DNA from: Lysobacter soyae
GTDB lineage: Bacteria; Pseudomonadota; Gammaproteobacteria; Xanthomonadales; Xanthomonadaceae
Assembly (NCBI RefSeq): GCF_019551435.1
Contig: NZ_CP080544.1
Coordinates: 558,001 to 622,000, forward strand
Length of the DNA stretch: 64,000 bases
Reading direction: 5' to 3'
Positions 8,988-16,185 of the stretch are shown here, one piece after another. The notes beneath the pieces were generated by a model. That model worked only from the letters and a program-made list of their open reading frames with translations, was not told the origin of the DNA and did no database searches. Both the position numbers and the translations under genes were made by a program. Each line of letters begins with the position of its first letter. Position 1 is the stretch's first letter.

Positions 8988-9950
8988 ATGGAATACCGGC
9001 GGCTGGGTCGGGCGGGACTGAAATTATCGGCCCTGTCCCTGGGGGCATGGTTGAGCTTCGGTCGCGACAGTTCGCGTGGCGAGGCGCGCAATCTGGTCGC
9101 CGCGGCTTGGGACCACGGCATCAATTTTTTCGACAATGCCGAAGTCTATGGGCATGGCGACGGCGAGCGGGTCATGGGTGATGTCATCGCCGACCTGCGT
9201 TTGCCGCGCGACGGCTTCGTTGTGTCAAGCAAGGCGTTCTTCGGATCGGTTGCGGATCCGCGACCGACGCAGCGCGGGCTCTCACGCAAACATCTGCACG
9301 ATGCCTGTCACGATGCGTTGAAGCGCCTTCGCGTCGATTACCTGGACCTCTATTACTGCCACCGGCCGGACGACGACGTCCCGTTGGAAGAGATCGTCAT
9401 GACCATGGACGGCTTGGTGCGGCAAGGCAAGGTGATGTACTGGGGGACGTCCGAGTGGCCGGCACAACGCATTCTCGATGCGCTGCGGATTGCCGACCGG
9501 CACGGTTGGGTGGGTCCGAGCGTTGAGCAGCCGCAATACAACGTGTTGGTTCGCGAGCGATTCGAGCAGGAGTATGCGCAGGTATTGCGCGCGGAAGGCT
9601 TGGGCGCGACGACCTGGTCACCCTTGGCGTCGGGCCTTTTGACCGGCAAATACGCCGATGGGATTCCGGAAGGGTCGCGCCTGTCGAAGGCGCACAACGC
9701 ATGGTTGTTGGAAGACATGAAAAACGATGGCCGGTTTCGAATGGAGCGCGCGGCCGCCTTTGCCGGTTTGGCGCGCGCGCACGATGTCGATCCCGCCCAA
9801 TTGGCCATTGCCTGGGTGCTGCGCAACCCGGCAGTGACCAGCGTCATTCTGGGCGCGAGCTCGGTGAAACAACTGCTCGATAACCTGAAATCGCTCGCCT
9901 GTGTCGAAAAGATTGATGCGTCATTGGATGCGGAAATCCGCAAGCTCTGA
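8988..9950 (+). CDS. Aldo/keto reductase, AKR6 (Kv-beta/YghZ-like) type
   Basis: An NADPH-dependent carbonyl reductase of 320 residues. The catalytic tetrad is visible as D49 and Y54 (FFDNAEVYG), K82 (SSKAFF) and H125 (YYCHRPD). Dinucleotide-binding motifs include WSPLASGLLTGKY and VILGASSVKQL near the C-terminus. The overall pattern (MEYRRLGRAGLKLSALSLG, EEIVMTMDGLVRQGKVMYWG) fits the voltage-gated K-channel beta-subunit-like AKR6 branch. The ATG at 8988 follows CAGGAGGCTTGG, a strong ribosome binding site; the open frame extends further upstream but without a comparable site. It diverges from the diguanylate cyclase. The physiological substrate is unknown. Confidence 0.93.
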   Translation: MEYRRLGRAGLKLSALSLGAWLSFGRDSSRGEARNLVAAAWDHGINFFDNAEVYGHGDGERVMGDVIADLRLPRDGFVVSSKAFFGSVADPRPTQRGLSRKHLHDACHDALKRLRVDYLDLYYCHRPDDDVPLEEIVMTMDGLVRQGKVMYWGTSEWPAQRILDALRIADRHGWVGPSVEQPQYNVLVRERFEQEYAQVLRAEGLGATTWSPLASGLLTGKYADGIPEGSRLSKAHNAWLLEDMKNDGRFRMERAAAFAGLARAHDVDPAQLAIAWVLRNPAVTSVILGASSVKQLLDNLKSLACVEKIDASLDAEIRKL

Positions 9951-10016
9951 CAAACGCAGGCGTGTCGTGCATTGCAGGTAAACTCGAACGATCTGACATT
10001 CGAGGGGAGTTGAATC

Positions 10017-10940
10017 ATGGGTCTTTCCGTTTTGACCATTGCGATCGTCATCGCCGGCGTCATTCTGCTGGCGAAGGCGGTTCGGATTGTGCCGCAGGGC
10101 TGGGAATGGACGGTGGAGACGTTTGGTCGCTACACGGCCACCTTGCGCCCCGGTTTGCATTTGCTCGTACCCATTTATCAGAACGTCGGTCGCAAGATCA
10201 ATATGATGGAACAGGTGATGGACGTGCCGAGCCAGGACGTCATTACCAAGGACAACGCTGTCGTCAAAGTCGACGGCGTCGTGTTTTTCCAAGTGCTCGA
10301 CGCGGCTAAAGCCGCTTACGAAGTCGCGCAACTGGAAGTAGCCATTCTGAATTTGGTCATGACCAACATCCGTACTTCGATCGGTTCGATGGACCTCGAC
10401 GAGTCGTTGTCCAAGCGTGACGAAATCAATTCGAAAGTGCTGATGGCGGTGGATGCCGCGACCCATCCCTGGGGCATGAAGGTGAACCGGATTGAGTTAA
10501 AGGACATCCAACCCCCGCGCGACCTGGTCGAATCCATGGCCCGGCAGATGAAGGCCGAACGCGAAAAGCGCGCCAACATTCTCGAAGCGGAAGGTTTGCG
10601 CCAATCCGAAATCCTGCGTGCCGAAGGTGAGAAGCAAGGTGCGATCCTGTCGGCAGAAGGCCGCAAAGAGTCGGCCTATCGTGAGGCCGAGGCGCGCGAG
10701 CGTTTGGCAGAGGCAGAAGCGCGTGCGACGCAAATGGTCTCCGACGCCATTGCCGGCGGCAATGTCCAAGCGATCAACTACTTCATCGCACAAAAATACA
10801 TCGAGGCCTTCAAGTCTCTGGCGGAAGCGCCGAACCAGAAGTTCGTGATGATGCCCATGGAATCGACCGCGATGCTTGGCAGTTTGGCCGGCATCGGCGA
10901 GTTGGCCAAAGAAGCCCTGAACCAACACAAGGTGAAATGA
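10017..10940 (+). CDS. SPFH/stomatin-like membrane protein (QmcA family)
   Basis: A 307-residue membrane-anchored protein. One N-terminal transmembrane segment (about 4-20) is followed by an SPFH domain (RIVPQGWEWTVETFGRYT, LRPGLHLLVPIYQNV, DVPSQDVITKDNAVVKVDGV). A charged, alanine/glutamate-rich coiled coil occupies about 180-260, and the C-terminus is short and hydrophobic. Stomatin-like proteins oligomerise in the membrane and are linked to membrane microdomains and protease control. The start follows GGGGAGTTGAATC. It overlaps the NfeD-like gene by 4 nt, the usual partner pair, so the two products probably form one complex. Confidence 0.95.
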   Translation: MGLSVLTIAIVIAGVILLAKAVRIVPQGWEWTVETFGRYTATLRPGLHLLVPIYQNVGRKINMMEQVMDVPSQDVITKDNAVVKVDGVVFFQVLDAAKAAYEVAQLEVAILNLVMTNIRTSIGSMDLDESLSKRDEINSKVLMAVDAATHPWGMKVNRIELKDIQPPRDLVESMARQMKAEREKRANILEAEGLRQSEILRAEGEKQGAILSAEGRKESAYREAEARERLAEAEARATQMVSDAIAGGNVQAINYFIAQKYIEAFKSLAEAPNQKFVMMPMESTAMLGSLAGIGELAKEALNQHKVK

Positions 10941-11368
10941 TGCGTCCCGAATTGGTTACGTGGGGTGTGATCGCACTGGCATTGCTTGCCGCCGAAGCGT
11001 TCGCACCCGGTGCCTTCATGCTTTGGCTCGGCTTCGCCGCGGCTATTGTCTTCATTCTGCTGTTGCTGGCGCCGCTGCCGATCGTCGCGCAGGTGAGCAT
11101 TTTCGTCGTGCTCGGCTTTGTGTTCGCGATTGTTTACCGGAAATATTTCCGCAAGGACAAAGCGCCCACCGATCAACCCGGCCTCAATCGTCGCGCCGAT
11201 CAATTGGTCGGGCAAATTCTTCACGTCCCGGCCGGCATTCGCGACGGTCAAGGTCAGGTGCAAATCGCCGATGCACTGTGGCGCGTGCGTGGCGACGACG
11301 TGCCGCCGGGCACACGGGTGCGTGTGGTACGCACCGACGGTCTCGAGCTTTTCGTCGAGTCCGAATAA
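10937..11368 (+). CDS. NfeD-like membrane protein
   Basis: A 143-residue protein with two or three closely spaced hydrophobic segments in residues 8-65, followed by a small soluble beta-barrel (OB-fold) domain. In that domain, LNRRADQLVGQILHVPAGI, VQIADALWRVRGDDVPPGTRVRVV is the typical NfeD C-terminal pattern. It is the short NfeD form without the ClpP-like protease part. ATGATG at 10937-10942 offers two adjacent starts, and the first overlaps the SPFH stop codon. NfeD proteins partner with stomatin-like proteins, as the gene order here implies. Confidence 0.92.
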   Translation: MMRPELVTWGVIALALLAAEAFAPGAFMLWLGFAAAIVFILLLLAPLPIVAQVSIFVVLGFVFAIVYRKYFRKDKAPTDQPGLNRRADQLVGQILHVPAGIRDGQGQVQIADALWRVRGDDVPPGTRVRVVRTDGLELFVESE

Positions 11369-11387
11369 TCGGGGGAAGTGCGATAAT

Positions 11388-11408
11388 CGCGCTTTCACCG
11401 AAAGCGCG
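11388..11408 (+). promoter_or_regulatory. Stem-loop just upstream of gcvT
   Basis: CGCGCTTTC (11388-11396), loop ACC and GAAAGCGCG (11400-11408) form a perfect 9-bp stem ending 8 nt before the gcvT start. There is no good ribosome binding site between the stem and the ATG. A GATAAT box at 11382-11387 precedes it. It could be a translational control hairpin. The 48-nt gap is too short for a glycine riboswitch. Confidence 0.45.
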
Positions 11409-11416
11409 AGTGCACG

Positions 11417-12520
11417 ATGACTGATAAAACCGTTCTCAACGAAACCCATCGCGCCATGGGCGCGAAAATGGTCGATTTCGGCGGCTGGGACATGCCGATC
11501 CATTACGGCTCGCAAATCGACGAGCATCATGTGGTGCGTACCGATGCCGGCATGTTCGACGTGTCGCACATGACGGTAGTGGATTTGGAAGGCGCACGCG
11601 TCCGCGAATTCCTGCGCCGGCTGGTGGCGAATTCGGTCGACAAGCTCAAAGTCGAGGGCAAGGCGCTCTATACGGCCATGTTGAATCCACAAGGCGGCGT
11701 GATCGACGATCTCATCATTTATTTCATGCGCGAGGATTGGTTCCGTTTGGTGGTGAACGCCGCTACCCGCGAAAAAGACCTTGCATGGATCAATGAGCAG
11801 GCAAAAGCCTTTGACGTCAAAGTGTCCGAACGCCCCGAGTTCGGCATGGTCGCCGTGCAAGGACCGAATGCACGTGAGCGCGTCTCCGGCCTGTTGCAAG
11901 AATCCGACCGCGCACGAATTGGTAAGTTGGGAAGATTTGCCGCCGGAGAAGCCACCACCCTGGATGGCACCAAGGTGTTCATTGCGCGCACCGGTTACAC
12001 CGGAGAGGACGGTTTCGAAATCATCGTGCCGGCCGGTGAAACGGTGGCGTTCTGGAACGCGTTGCATGCTGCGGGCGTCAAGCCGGCAGGTTTGGGCGCG
12101 CGCGATACCTTGCGTCTCGAAGCCGGTATGAATCTCTACGGACAAGACATGGACGACACCGTGTCGCCCTACGAAGCGGCACTGGGTTGGACCGTCGCTT
12201 TGGACGAAGGTCGTGACTTCATCGGACGCGAGGTGCTTGAACGGCAGGCGGCGGAAGGTGCACCGCGACAAATGATCGCACTTGTGATGGACGACAAAGG
12301 CGTCCTGCGCCATGGCCAACGGGTACTGACGGCAAGTGGCGAAGGAGAAATCCTTTCAGGCACCTTCTCCCCGACGATCGGAAAGGCGATCGCGTTTGCG
12401 CGTGTTCCGACCGGCGCGCTGGGCGATGTGCGCGTCGATATTCGCGGCAAAGAAGTGCCGGTTCGCGTGGTCAAATTCCCGTTCGTGCGTGAAGGCAAAA
12501 TCGCCGACGGCATCGCTTAG
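11417..12520 (+). CDS. gcvT: Glycine cleavage system T protein (aminomethyltransferase)
   Basis: Transfers the aminomethyl carbon from the lipoylated H protein to tetrahydrofolate, releasing ammonia and producing 5,10-methylene-THF. The 367-residue protein has the full family pattern: [21 protein letters not shown] at the N-terminus, [26 protein letters not shown], the folate-site stretch [32 protein letters not shown] and the C-terminal barrel with [18 protein letters not shown]. gcvH follows 62 nt downstream; gcvP is not in the window. The start at 11417 lacks a clear ribosome binding site and lies just after a strong stem-loop. Confidence 0.98.
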   Translation: MTDKTVLNETHRAMGAKMVDFGGWDMPIHYGSQIDEHHVVRTDAGMFDVSHMTVVDLEGARVREFLRRLVANSVDKLKVEGKALYTAMLNPQGGVIDDLIIYFMREDWFRLVVNAATREKDLAWINEQAKAFDVKVSERPEFGMVAVQGPNARERVSGLLQESDRARIGKLGRFAAGEATTLDGTKVFIARTGYTGEDGFEIIVPAGETVAFWNALHAAGVKPAGLGARDTLRLEAGMNLYGQDMDDTVSPYEAALGWTVALDEGRDFIGREVLERQAAEGAPRQMIALVMDDKGVLRHGQRVLTASGEGEILSGTFSPTIGKAIAFARVPTGALGDVRVDIRGKEVPVRVVKFPFVREGKIADGIA

Positions 12521-12529
12521 AATGAATCA

Positions 12530-12549
12530 ACCCCGCTCTCGGGGTCTTT
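12530..12549 (+). terminator. Weak intercistronic terminator-like hairpin, gcvT-gcvH
   Basis: ACCCCG (12530-12535), loop CTCT and CGGGGT (12540-12545) are followed by CTTTA. The short stem and broken T-run suggest partial termination or a processing site that sets the gcvT:gcvH ratio. Confidence 0.4.
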
Positions 12550-12582
12550 ACCGAACGCATAATCAACATTTTGGAGCCCCCG

Positions 12583-12981
12583 ATGAGTGCTGAAATTCCC
12601 GGTGATTTGAAATTCCTGAAGTCGCACGAGTGGGTGCGTGTCGAAGGCGATGGCCGTGCCACGATCGGCATTTCCGACCACGCCCAAGGTCTGCTCGGTG
12701 ATCTGGTCTACGTCGAGTTGCCGGAAGTTGGCGACGAAGTCGTCGCCGGCACCGCCTGTGCGGTGGTGGAGTCGGTCAAAGCGGCGTCTGATGTCTACGC
12801 GCCGGTCAGCGGCAAAGTCGTCGAGGTCAACGCCGCGTTGGCTGACGCGCCGGAAACCATCAACGAAGACGCGTTTGGTGACGGTTGGTTGTTCGTTGTC
12901 GAGTTGAGCGACGCGGCGCAAGCGGATGAATTGTTGTCGCCCGACGACTATCAACAACTGGTCGATGACGAAGATCATTGA
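12583..12981 (+). CDS. gcvH: Glycine cleavage system H protein (lipoyl carrier)
   Basis: A small lipoylated protein that shuttles the aminomethyl group between the P, T and L proteins. The 132-residue sequence contains [20 protein letters not shown], and the lipoyl-lysine motif [17 protein letters not shown] with the modified lysine at residue 66. The C-terminal [10 protein letters not shown] stretch is also typical. The ATG at 12583 is preceded by TTGGAGCCCCCG, placing GGAG 6 nt upstream; a TTG four codons earlier is less likely. A strong terminator follows the gene. Confidence 0.98.
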   Translation: MSAEIPGDLKFLKSHEWVRVEGDGRATIGISDHAQGLLGDLVYVELPEVGDEVVAGTACAVVESVKAASDVYAPVSGKVVEVNAALADAPETINEDAFGDGWLFVVELSDAAQADELLSPDDYQQLVDDEDH

Positions 12982-13009
12982 TCGTTCTTCCGACTTTTCG
13001 GATACGAAT

Positions 13010-13036
13010 ACCCGGCTTGAGGCCGGGTATTTTTTT
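13010..13036 (+). terminator. Rho-independent terminator after gcvH
   Basis: ACCCGGC, loop TTGAG and GCCGGGT form a 7-bp GC-rich stem (13010-13028) followed by seven T at 13030-13036. Confidence 0.93.
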
Positions 13037-13564
13037 GCGCAAATGGGCAGTGCAACGGCGTTAGCAGGTCACTTTCGGAAAAATTTTTTCGATCGTCGCG
13101 CGAGGACGGATCGGACGCCGGCGGGTGGTTCCCCCCATCTGTTCGCCAGAATGATTTGTTAGGCAATGCGGAAAACGTTTTGCAGCAAGTGCTTCAAATA
13201 AAGACATGTTTCCATTGTGTCGTCCGGGTAGAGCGATTTGTTTTGGACATCGCGGCGGTGCTTCATACCGCGCGCTGGAAAGTCCGACAAAAAGCGGCTT
13301 GAAAAAAACTTGAAATTATTTTCAAAAAACTATTGACAACCGAAAATCAGCTACTTACGTTTCGCTGAAAGAACAAATACGAAACATCCATGGGGATGTG
13401 TCGTATGCAGGCAACAACGATGTCGTGTGTATGCATCGCATTCGATGTCGAAAAGCATCCGCCCCGCTGCCTAGTGCGCGGAGGCGGCCCGTAACGGGTC
13501 CGATACCCGCTGCGTGTCCGGGTCTGGCTCGCCAGATCCTTTAACCAAGACGAGGAGCCATACC
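13037..13564. other. Gene-poor region upstream of the lysine-rich protein
   Basis: I see no convincing gene in these 528 bases; the short open frames lack ribosome binding sites and family features. The middle part (13300-13345) is AT-rich, with A-runs and the inverted repeat TTGAAA-TTAT-TTTCAA, and contains a promoter candidate. The last 200 bases look like a long structured leader: ACATCC-ATGG-GGATGT at 13384-13399 and CCCG-TAA-CGGG at 13488-13498 can form hairpins before the strong ribosome binding site GAGGAG. Confidence 0.6.
13333..13361 (+). promoter_or_regulatory. Probable promoter of the lysine-rich histone-like gene
   Basis: A perfect -35 TTGACA (13333-13338) is followed after 17 bp by TACGTT (13356-13361), a weak -10. 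A/T-rich runs immediately upstream resemble an UP element. If used, it gives a leader of nearly 200 nt. Confidence 0.55.
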
Positions 13565-14020
13565 ATGGCAGTTAAAAAGGCAGCAAAAAAGGCGACCAAG
13601 AAAGTCGCCAAGAAAGCCGTAAAGAAAGTCGCGAAGAAACCGGCAGCTAAGAAGGCAACCAAAAAGGTAGCCAAGAAAGCCGCCAAGAAAGTAGCGAAGA
13701 AGCCGGCAGCTAAGAAGGCCACCAAGAAGGTAGCCAAGAAAGCCGCCAAGAAAGTAGCGAAGAAGCCGGCAGCCAAGAAGGCCACCAAGAAGGTAGCCAA
13801 GAAAGCCGCCAAGAAGACCGCTAAAAAGGCCACCAAGAAAGTAGCCAAGAAGCCAGCCAAAAAGGCCGCCAAGAAAGCCACCAAGAAGGTCGCTAAGAAA
13901 GCCGCCAAAAAGCCGGCCAAAAAGGCTGCCAAGAAAACCGTCAAGAAAGCGGCCAAAAAGGCTGTGAAGAAAGCCAAGAAAGTGGCTTCAATGATTCCGT
14001 CGTTGATCCCGGGCTTCTAA
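13565..14020 (+). CDS. Histone H1-like lysine/alanine-rich nucleoid protein
   Basis: A 151-residue, extremely basic protein made almost wholly of AKK, TKKV and AKKP units, like the C-terminal tail of histone H1 and bacterial H1-like proteins (HctB/AlgP type). Such proteins bind DNA non-specifically through lysines and compact the nucleoid. A 21-residue unit (AAKKATKKVAKKAAKKVAKKP) repeats three times and corresponds to a 63-bp DNA repeat. Unlike the lysine-rich body, the last ten residues, SMIPSLIPGF, are uncharged and hydrophobic. The ATG at 13565 follows GACGAGGAGCCATACC. A long leader precedes and a strong terminator follows, so it is a single-gene unit. The antisense frame reads as a hydrophobic protein but is only a shadow. 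Confidence 0.9.
   Translation: MAVKKAAKKATKKVAKKAVKKVAKKPAAKKATKKVAKKAAKKVAKKPAAKKATKKVAKKAAKKVAKKPAAKKATKKVAKKAAKKTAKKATKKVAKKPAKKAAKKATKKVAKKAAKKPAKKAAKKTVKKAAKKAVKKAKKVASMIPSLIPGF
13641..13829 (+). repeat. 63-bp in-frame tandem repeat (3 copies)
   Basis: The block starting CGGCAGCTAAGAAGG recurs at 13641, 13704 and 13767, a period of 63 bp (21 codons). Copies differ mainly at third codon positions. This is a slippage and recombination-prone tract whose copy number may vary between strains. Confidence 0.85.
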
Positions 14021-14060
14021 TCAAAGAACGATTTTTACATCGCTTAAAGCAATTGAATTG

Positions 14061-14087
14061 ACTCCTCCTGCCGGGGGAGTTTTTTTT
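14061..14087 (+). terminator. Rho-independent terminator after the histone-like gene
   Basis: ACTCCTCC, loop TGCC and GGGGGAGT form an 8-bp stem (14061-14080, one T-G pair) followed by at least seven T. Confidence 0.93.
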
Positions 14088-14117
14088 GCCCGCGATCCGG
14101 TCGCGAGCCATCAACGG

Positions 14118-15491
14118 TCAATCGTTGCCTTCGGGGTCGGGCGCCGACAGGTCTGCCGGAACTGTTTGTTCGCCAAGGCCGGTGATTTCTTTGGGTAGCC
14201 AGGGCAGCCCCGGGATGTTCAATGCCCGGTCGACGATGGTCGGCATCAGCCCGCTCGGCAAACTGCTCGAGCTGTTCCAGAGAATGACCAATCCGAGATC
14301 ACGCTCGGGCACCAGCGCCATGGCGCCGCGATACCCTTCGACAGCACCGCCGTGGAAAATCACCCGATGACCGGCGTAGTTATACACGCGCCAGCCCAGA
14401 CCGTAGCTCGCATCATTCAAGCGTCCGCGACGCCAACTCGAGCCACGCAGTTCCGTCGGCGACTTCACTTTGGCGGAGTGCATGTTGTCGAGCACGTTTT
14501 CCGGCAGGACATCGGTGCGATGACCGGTTTGGGCGATCATCCACTGCGCCATGTCGGAGATGCTGGCGTTGACACCCGCGGCAGGTGCGAGCCGGTAGTA
14601 CGTGGGCTTGGGTGTCAATGATCGCCAAGCGCCCGCGCGTCCAACGTGCGGGCGCGCCCAACGCGGACTGGCTTGGATGCCACCGAGCCCGTAGCTCGCA
14701 TCATTCATGCCAAGCGGTTTGAAAATCAATCGTTCCACCGCTTCGGGATAAAAATTGCCGGTAGCGGCAAAGACCACGTCGCCAATCAAACTGAATGCCA
14801 CGTTTTGATAGGAATAGCAGTCGCCGGGCGCACACTTCATATTGACCGTGGCGAGCTTGGCGACAGCGGAGGGGTAGTCGAGGTTGGCTTCGATATCACG
14901 ATCGAAGGCGTTCTTCGGCAATCCGACACTTTGGCTGACCAGGTTTTCAACCGTGACCCGGTCGGTCGCCGATTGCGTTGGCAGTCGGAAGGACGGCACC
15001 CAGCGGGTCACGCCGTCGTTCCAATGAATACGGCCCTGTTGCACTAGCAGTGAGGCCAAGGCGCTTGCAAATGATTTCGACAAGGAAGCCAAACGAAACA
15101 CCGTGTGGGTGTCGACCGGCTCGGGGCGCGATGTATCAGTGATCCCGTAGCCTTTCATGAATTCGATTCTGCCGTTACGAACGACCGCGATCGCAAGCCC
15201 CGGCACGCGTTGTCCGGCGACCAATGAATTCGCGTAGCGGTCGATCTCACGATAGTCGACACCTTGAACAGTGGACATCGAATTGATCGGTGCGGAAGGG
15301 CGAACAATTTGGCCGCTATGACTGCCAGATGTGGAAGCTTGAACCTGCTGCGCCGGATCGCGCGATTGCCAGCCGCTGGATTGCGGTTGCGCCGCACCGA
15401 TCAGGGTGGGCAACAGAGCGACACCGGTGCCGATTAGAACGCGGGTGAAACGATTGCGATGACGGAATGCGTTCGAATTCGGTATGGTCAT
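14118..15491 (-). CDS. Serine hydrolase, class C beta-lactamase/PBP fold
   Basis: A 457-residue exported protein. The N-terminus has basic residues and a hydrophobic run (RVLIGTGVALLPTLIGAA), a likely signal peptide or anchor. The beta-lactamase/transpeptidase-like domain shows the SxxK motif SLSK (S136, K139) in RLASLSKSFASALASLLV, a YxN motif (YQN in CYSYQNVAFS) and HGG near the C-terminus (VIFHGGAVEGYRG). These are the three catalytic motifs of this serine-hydrolase family. Members include esterases, D-amino-acid peptidases and PBP4*-like enzymes. A true beta-lactamase is not implied, and the substrate is unknown. It diverges from lemA. Confidence 0.88.
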   Translation of the reverse strand: MTIPNSNAFRHRNRFTRVLIGTGVALLPTLIGAAQPQSSGWQSRDPAQQVQASTSGSHSGQIVRPSAPINSMSTVQGVDYREIDRYANSLVAGQRVPGLAIAVVRNGRIEFMKGYGITDTSRPEPVDTHTVFRLASLSKSFASALASLLVQQGRIHWNDGVTRWVPSFRLPTQSATDRVTVENLVSQSVGLPKNAFDRDIEANLDYPSAVAKLATVNMKCAPGDCYSYQNVAFSLIGDVVFAATGNFYPEAVERLIFKPLGMNDASYGLGGIQASPRWARPHVGRAGAWRSLTPKPTYYRLAPAAGVNASISDMAQWMIAQTGHRTDVLPENVLDNMHSAKVKSPTELRGSSWRRGRLNDASYGLGWRVYNYAGHRVIFHGGAVEGYRGAMALVPERDLGLVILWNSSSSLPSGLMPTIVDRALNIPGLPWLPKEITGLGEQTVPADLSAPDPEGND

Positions 15492-15565
15492 GTATCAGTG
15501 CCCCTGAGTCTCAGGGGAAAGTGTAGAAGCGATGTGCGCGGATTGCATGAACAGGAGTAGAAAGC

Positions 15566-16162
15566 ATGGTTAGTGTGTTGATTTTCTTGGCCGTCTTGGC
15601 CCTGATCGGCTTCTGGCTGATGGGCATGTACAACGGATTGGTCACCGCGCGCAATTTCTTCAAGAACCAGTTTGCGCAAATCGATGTGCAACTCCAGCGC
15701 CGTTTCGATCTCATTCCGAATTTGGTCGAAACCGCCAAGGGCTATATGAGCCACGAGCGCGAAACGCTGGAGGCCGTCATCTCGGCGCGCAGTGCGGCGC
15801 AGTCGGGATTGGCAGCTGCCAAAGCCAACCCGGGTGATCCGGAAGCGATGGCGCAACTGGCCGCGGCGCAAAACCAATTGAATAGCGGACTGGGCCGGTT
15901 GCTTGCCGTTGCTGAAGCCTATCCGGATCTGAAGGCCAATCAGAACATGATGCAGCTCACCGAGGAACTCACCAGCACCGAAAACAAGGTCGCGTTTGCA
16001 CGTCAGGCCTACAACGACGCCGTCACGACATATAACAACAAGCGCGAAGTGTTCCCGAGCAGCCTTGTGGCGGGCATGTTCGGCTTCGCACCCGCGGCGT
16101 TGCTGGATATTGCCGAAGACAAGCGCGAGCAAGTGCGCGAAGCACCCAAGGTGAGTTTCTGA
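15566..16162 (+). CDS. LemA family membrane protein
   Basis: A 198-residue protein with one N-terminal transmembrane helix (residues 2-22), then the helical LemA domain: YNGLVTARNFFKNQFAQIDVQLQRRFDLIPNLVETAKGYMSHE and, near the end, ARQAYNDAVTTYNNKREVFPSSLVA. The family has an extracytoplasmic N-terminus in described members; its biochemical role is unclear. The start follows ACAGGAGTAGAAAGC, a good ribosome binding site. The M48 protease follows after 23 nt. LemA next to an HtpX-like protease is a recurrent pairing and suggests work in membrane-protein quality control. Confidence 0.95.
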   Translation: MVSVLIFLAVLALIGFWLMGMYNGLVTARNFFKNQFAQIDVQLQRRFDLIPNLVETAKGYMSHERETLEAVISARSAAQSGLAAAKANPGDPEAMAQLAAAQNQLNSGLGRLLAVAEAYPDLKANQNMMQLTEELTSTENKVAFARQAYNDAVTTYNNKREVFPSSLVAGMFGFAPAALLDIAEDKREQVREAPKVSF

Positions 16163-16185
16163 TCCGGCCTTGAGGCACAGCGGCA

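Noticed and set aside
11369-11416. Glycine riboswitch upstream of gcvT
   Set aside because: Only 48 nt are available and none of the conserved aptamer segments appear.
10778-12319. Long minus-strand open frame across nfeD and gcvT
   Set aside because: It spans two well-supported plus-strand genes, contains no recognisable domain and has no start signal.
13641-13829. CRISPR-like direct repeats
   Set aside because: The repeats are head-to-tail, in frame and codon-periodic, without unique spacers; they encode the lysine-rich protein.
13471-13977. Hydrophobic repetitive antisense frame opposite the lysine-rich gene
   Set aside because: It is the complement of AAG/GCC repeats and reads as Phe/Leu/Ala runs. 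There is no ribosome binding site, and the sense strand has a strong one plus a terminator.
14118-15491. Antibiotic-resistance beta-lactamase
   Set aside because: The motifs define the broad serine-hydrolase fold. There is no close resemblance to known AmpC enzymes and no AmpR neighbour.
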